Positions 63,749 through 64,000 of a DNA stretch of 64,000 nt are shown in pieces (position 1 is the first letter of the stretch; every line of letters begins with the position of its first letter). Source of the DNA: Prorocentrum cordatum (taxonomy: Eukaryota > Sar > Dinophyceae > Prorocentrales > Prorocentraceae). The DNA is taken from the NCBI GenBank assembly GCA_963575745.1, contig CAUYUJ010015764.1, positions 145,001 through 209,000 of the forward strand. Direction: 5' to 3'. The position numbers and the translations under genes are program-made. Below the pieces are notes generated by a model. The model was not told the origin of the DNA and searched no databases. It was given only the letters and a program-made list of their open reading frames with translations.

Positions 63749-64000
63749 TGGTAGTCGTAATAGTAGCAGGAGTAGTAAGTAGAAGTGGTGGTGGTGGTGT
63801 AGTAATTATAGTAGTAAGTAAAGTAGTATAGTGTTAGTAGGTTAGTAGTAGTAGTAGTAAATATGCACAGCAGTCGTCGTCGTCGCCGTAGTAGTAGCAC
63901 TAGTAACTAGTCAGTAGTCGTAGTTGTAGTCGTAACAGTTGTAGTAGTCGTAACAGTTGTCGTAGTCGTGGTGGTAGTCGTAGTCGTAGTCGTAGTAGTA
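63221..64000. repeat. (GTA)n interrupted microsatellite
   Basis: AGT/GTA repeats with GTC and GCA interruptions to the end of the window. Confidence 0.95.

Overview
The window looks like nuclear DNA of a dinoflagellate, probably a free-living one of the Prorocentrum/Polarella type (inference; the species cannot be fixed from sequence alone). The clues are: short exons scattered in a sea of microsatellites and minisatellites; exon joins that keep frame only with GC or GA as well as GT splice donors; introns made of inverted-repeat introner elements; and retroelements whose gag-like, tyrosine-recombinase and methyltransferase-like modules resemble those I know from dinoflagellate genomes. There is no bacterial-style gene organisation, and most long ORFs are artefacts of repeats.

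Three host genes can be supported, all on the minus strand. (1) Positions 121-6845 hold the 3' part of a gene fusing DUF1800, a cysteine-rich apple/PAN-like insert and DUF1501. It has about 12 exons; five introns carry copies of one terminal-inverted-repeat introner family and a sixth intron is one large foldback. (2) Positions 39292-55509 hold seven in-frame exons of a methylsterol monooxygenase-like fatty-acid-hydroxylase gene spread over 16 kb. (3) Positions 49462-49981 hold two exons of a right-handed beta-helix-like protein, on the same strand inside an intron of gene 2.

Mobile elements: 7069-14067 is a decayed DIRS-order retrotransposon (minus strand) with gag-like, RT/RNase H, tyrosine recombinase and methyltransferase-like modules. 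It is bounded by split direct repeats in the order A1-ORFs-B1-A2-B2, as in PAT/Ngaro elements, and lies just upstream of the DUF1800 exon. Positions 20120-23094 (+) are an almost intact endonuclease-RT LINE inserted in a ~21-bp minisatellite with a 10-bp target duplication. Positions 59444-61342 (+) are a 5'-truncated LINE with a C-terminal RNase H, inserted in a (CTC)n tract. Positions 50014-50180 are a MITE-like foldback.

The rest is repeat. From 24.6 to 35.8 kb there is a segmentally duplicated block alternating 'GAGCACGGCAGA' arrays with a region where a ~30-bp motif (GAGGATGTCYC..GCGAAA) recurs at irregular spacing. Other tracts are 12-15-bp GGCCCCAAGA-type arrays at five loci, a ~91-bp array with a palindromic core, a ~74-bp array, and long microsatellites including the final 7 kb. 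One 100-base assembly gap lies at 36963-37062. I see no tRNA, rRNA, CRISPR or spliced-leader gene.
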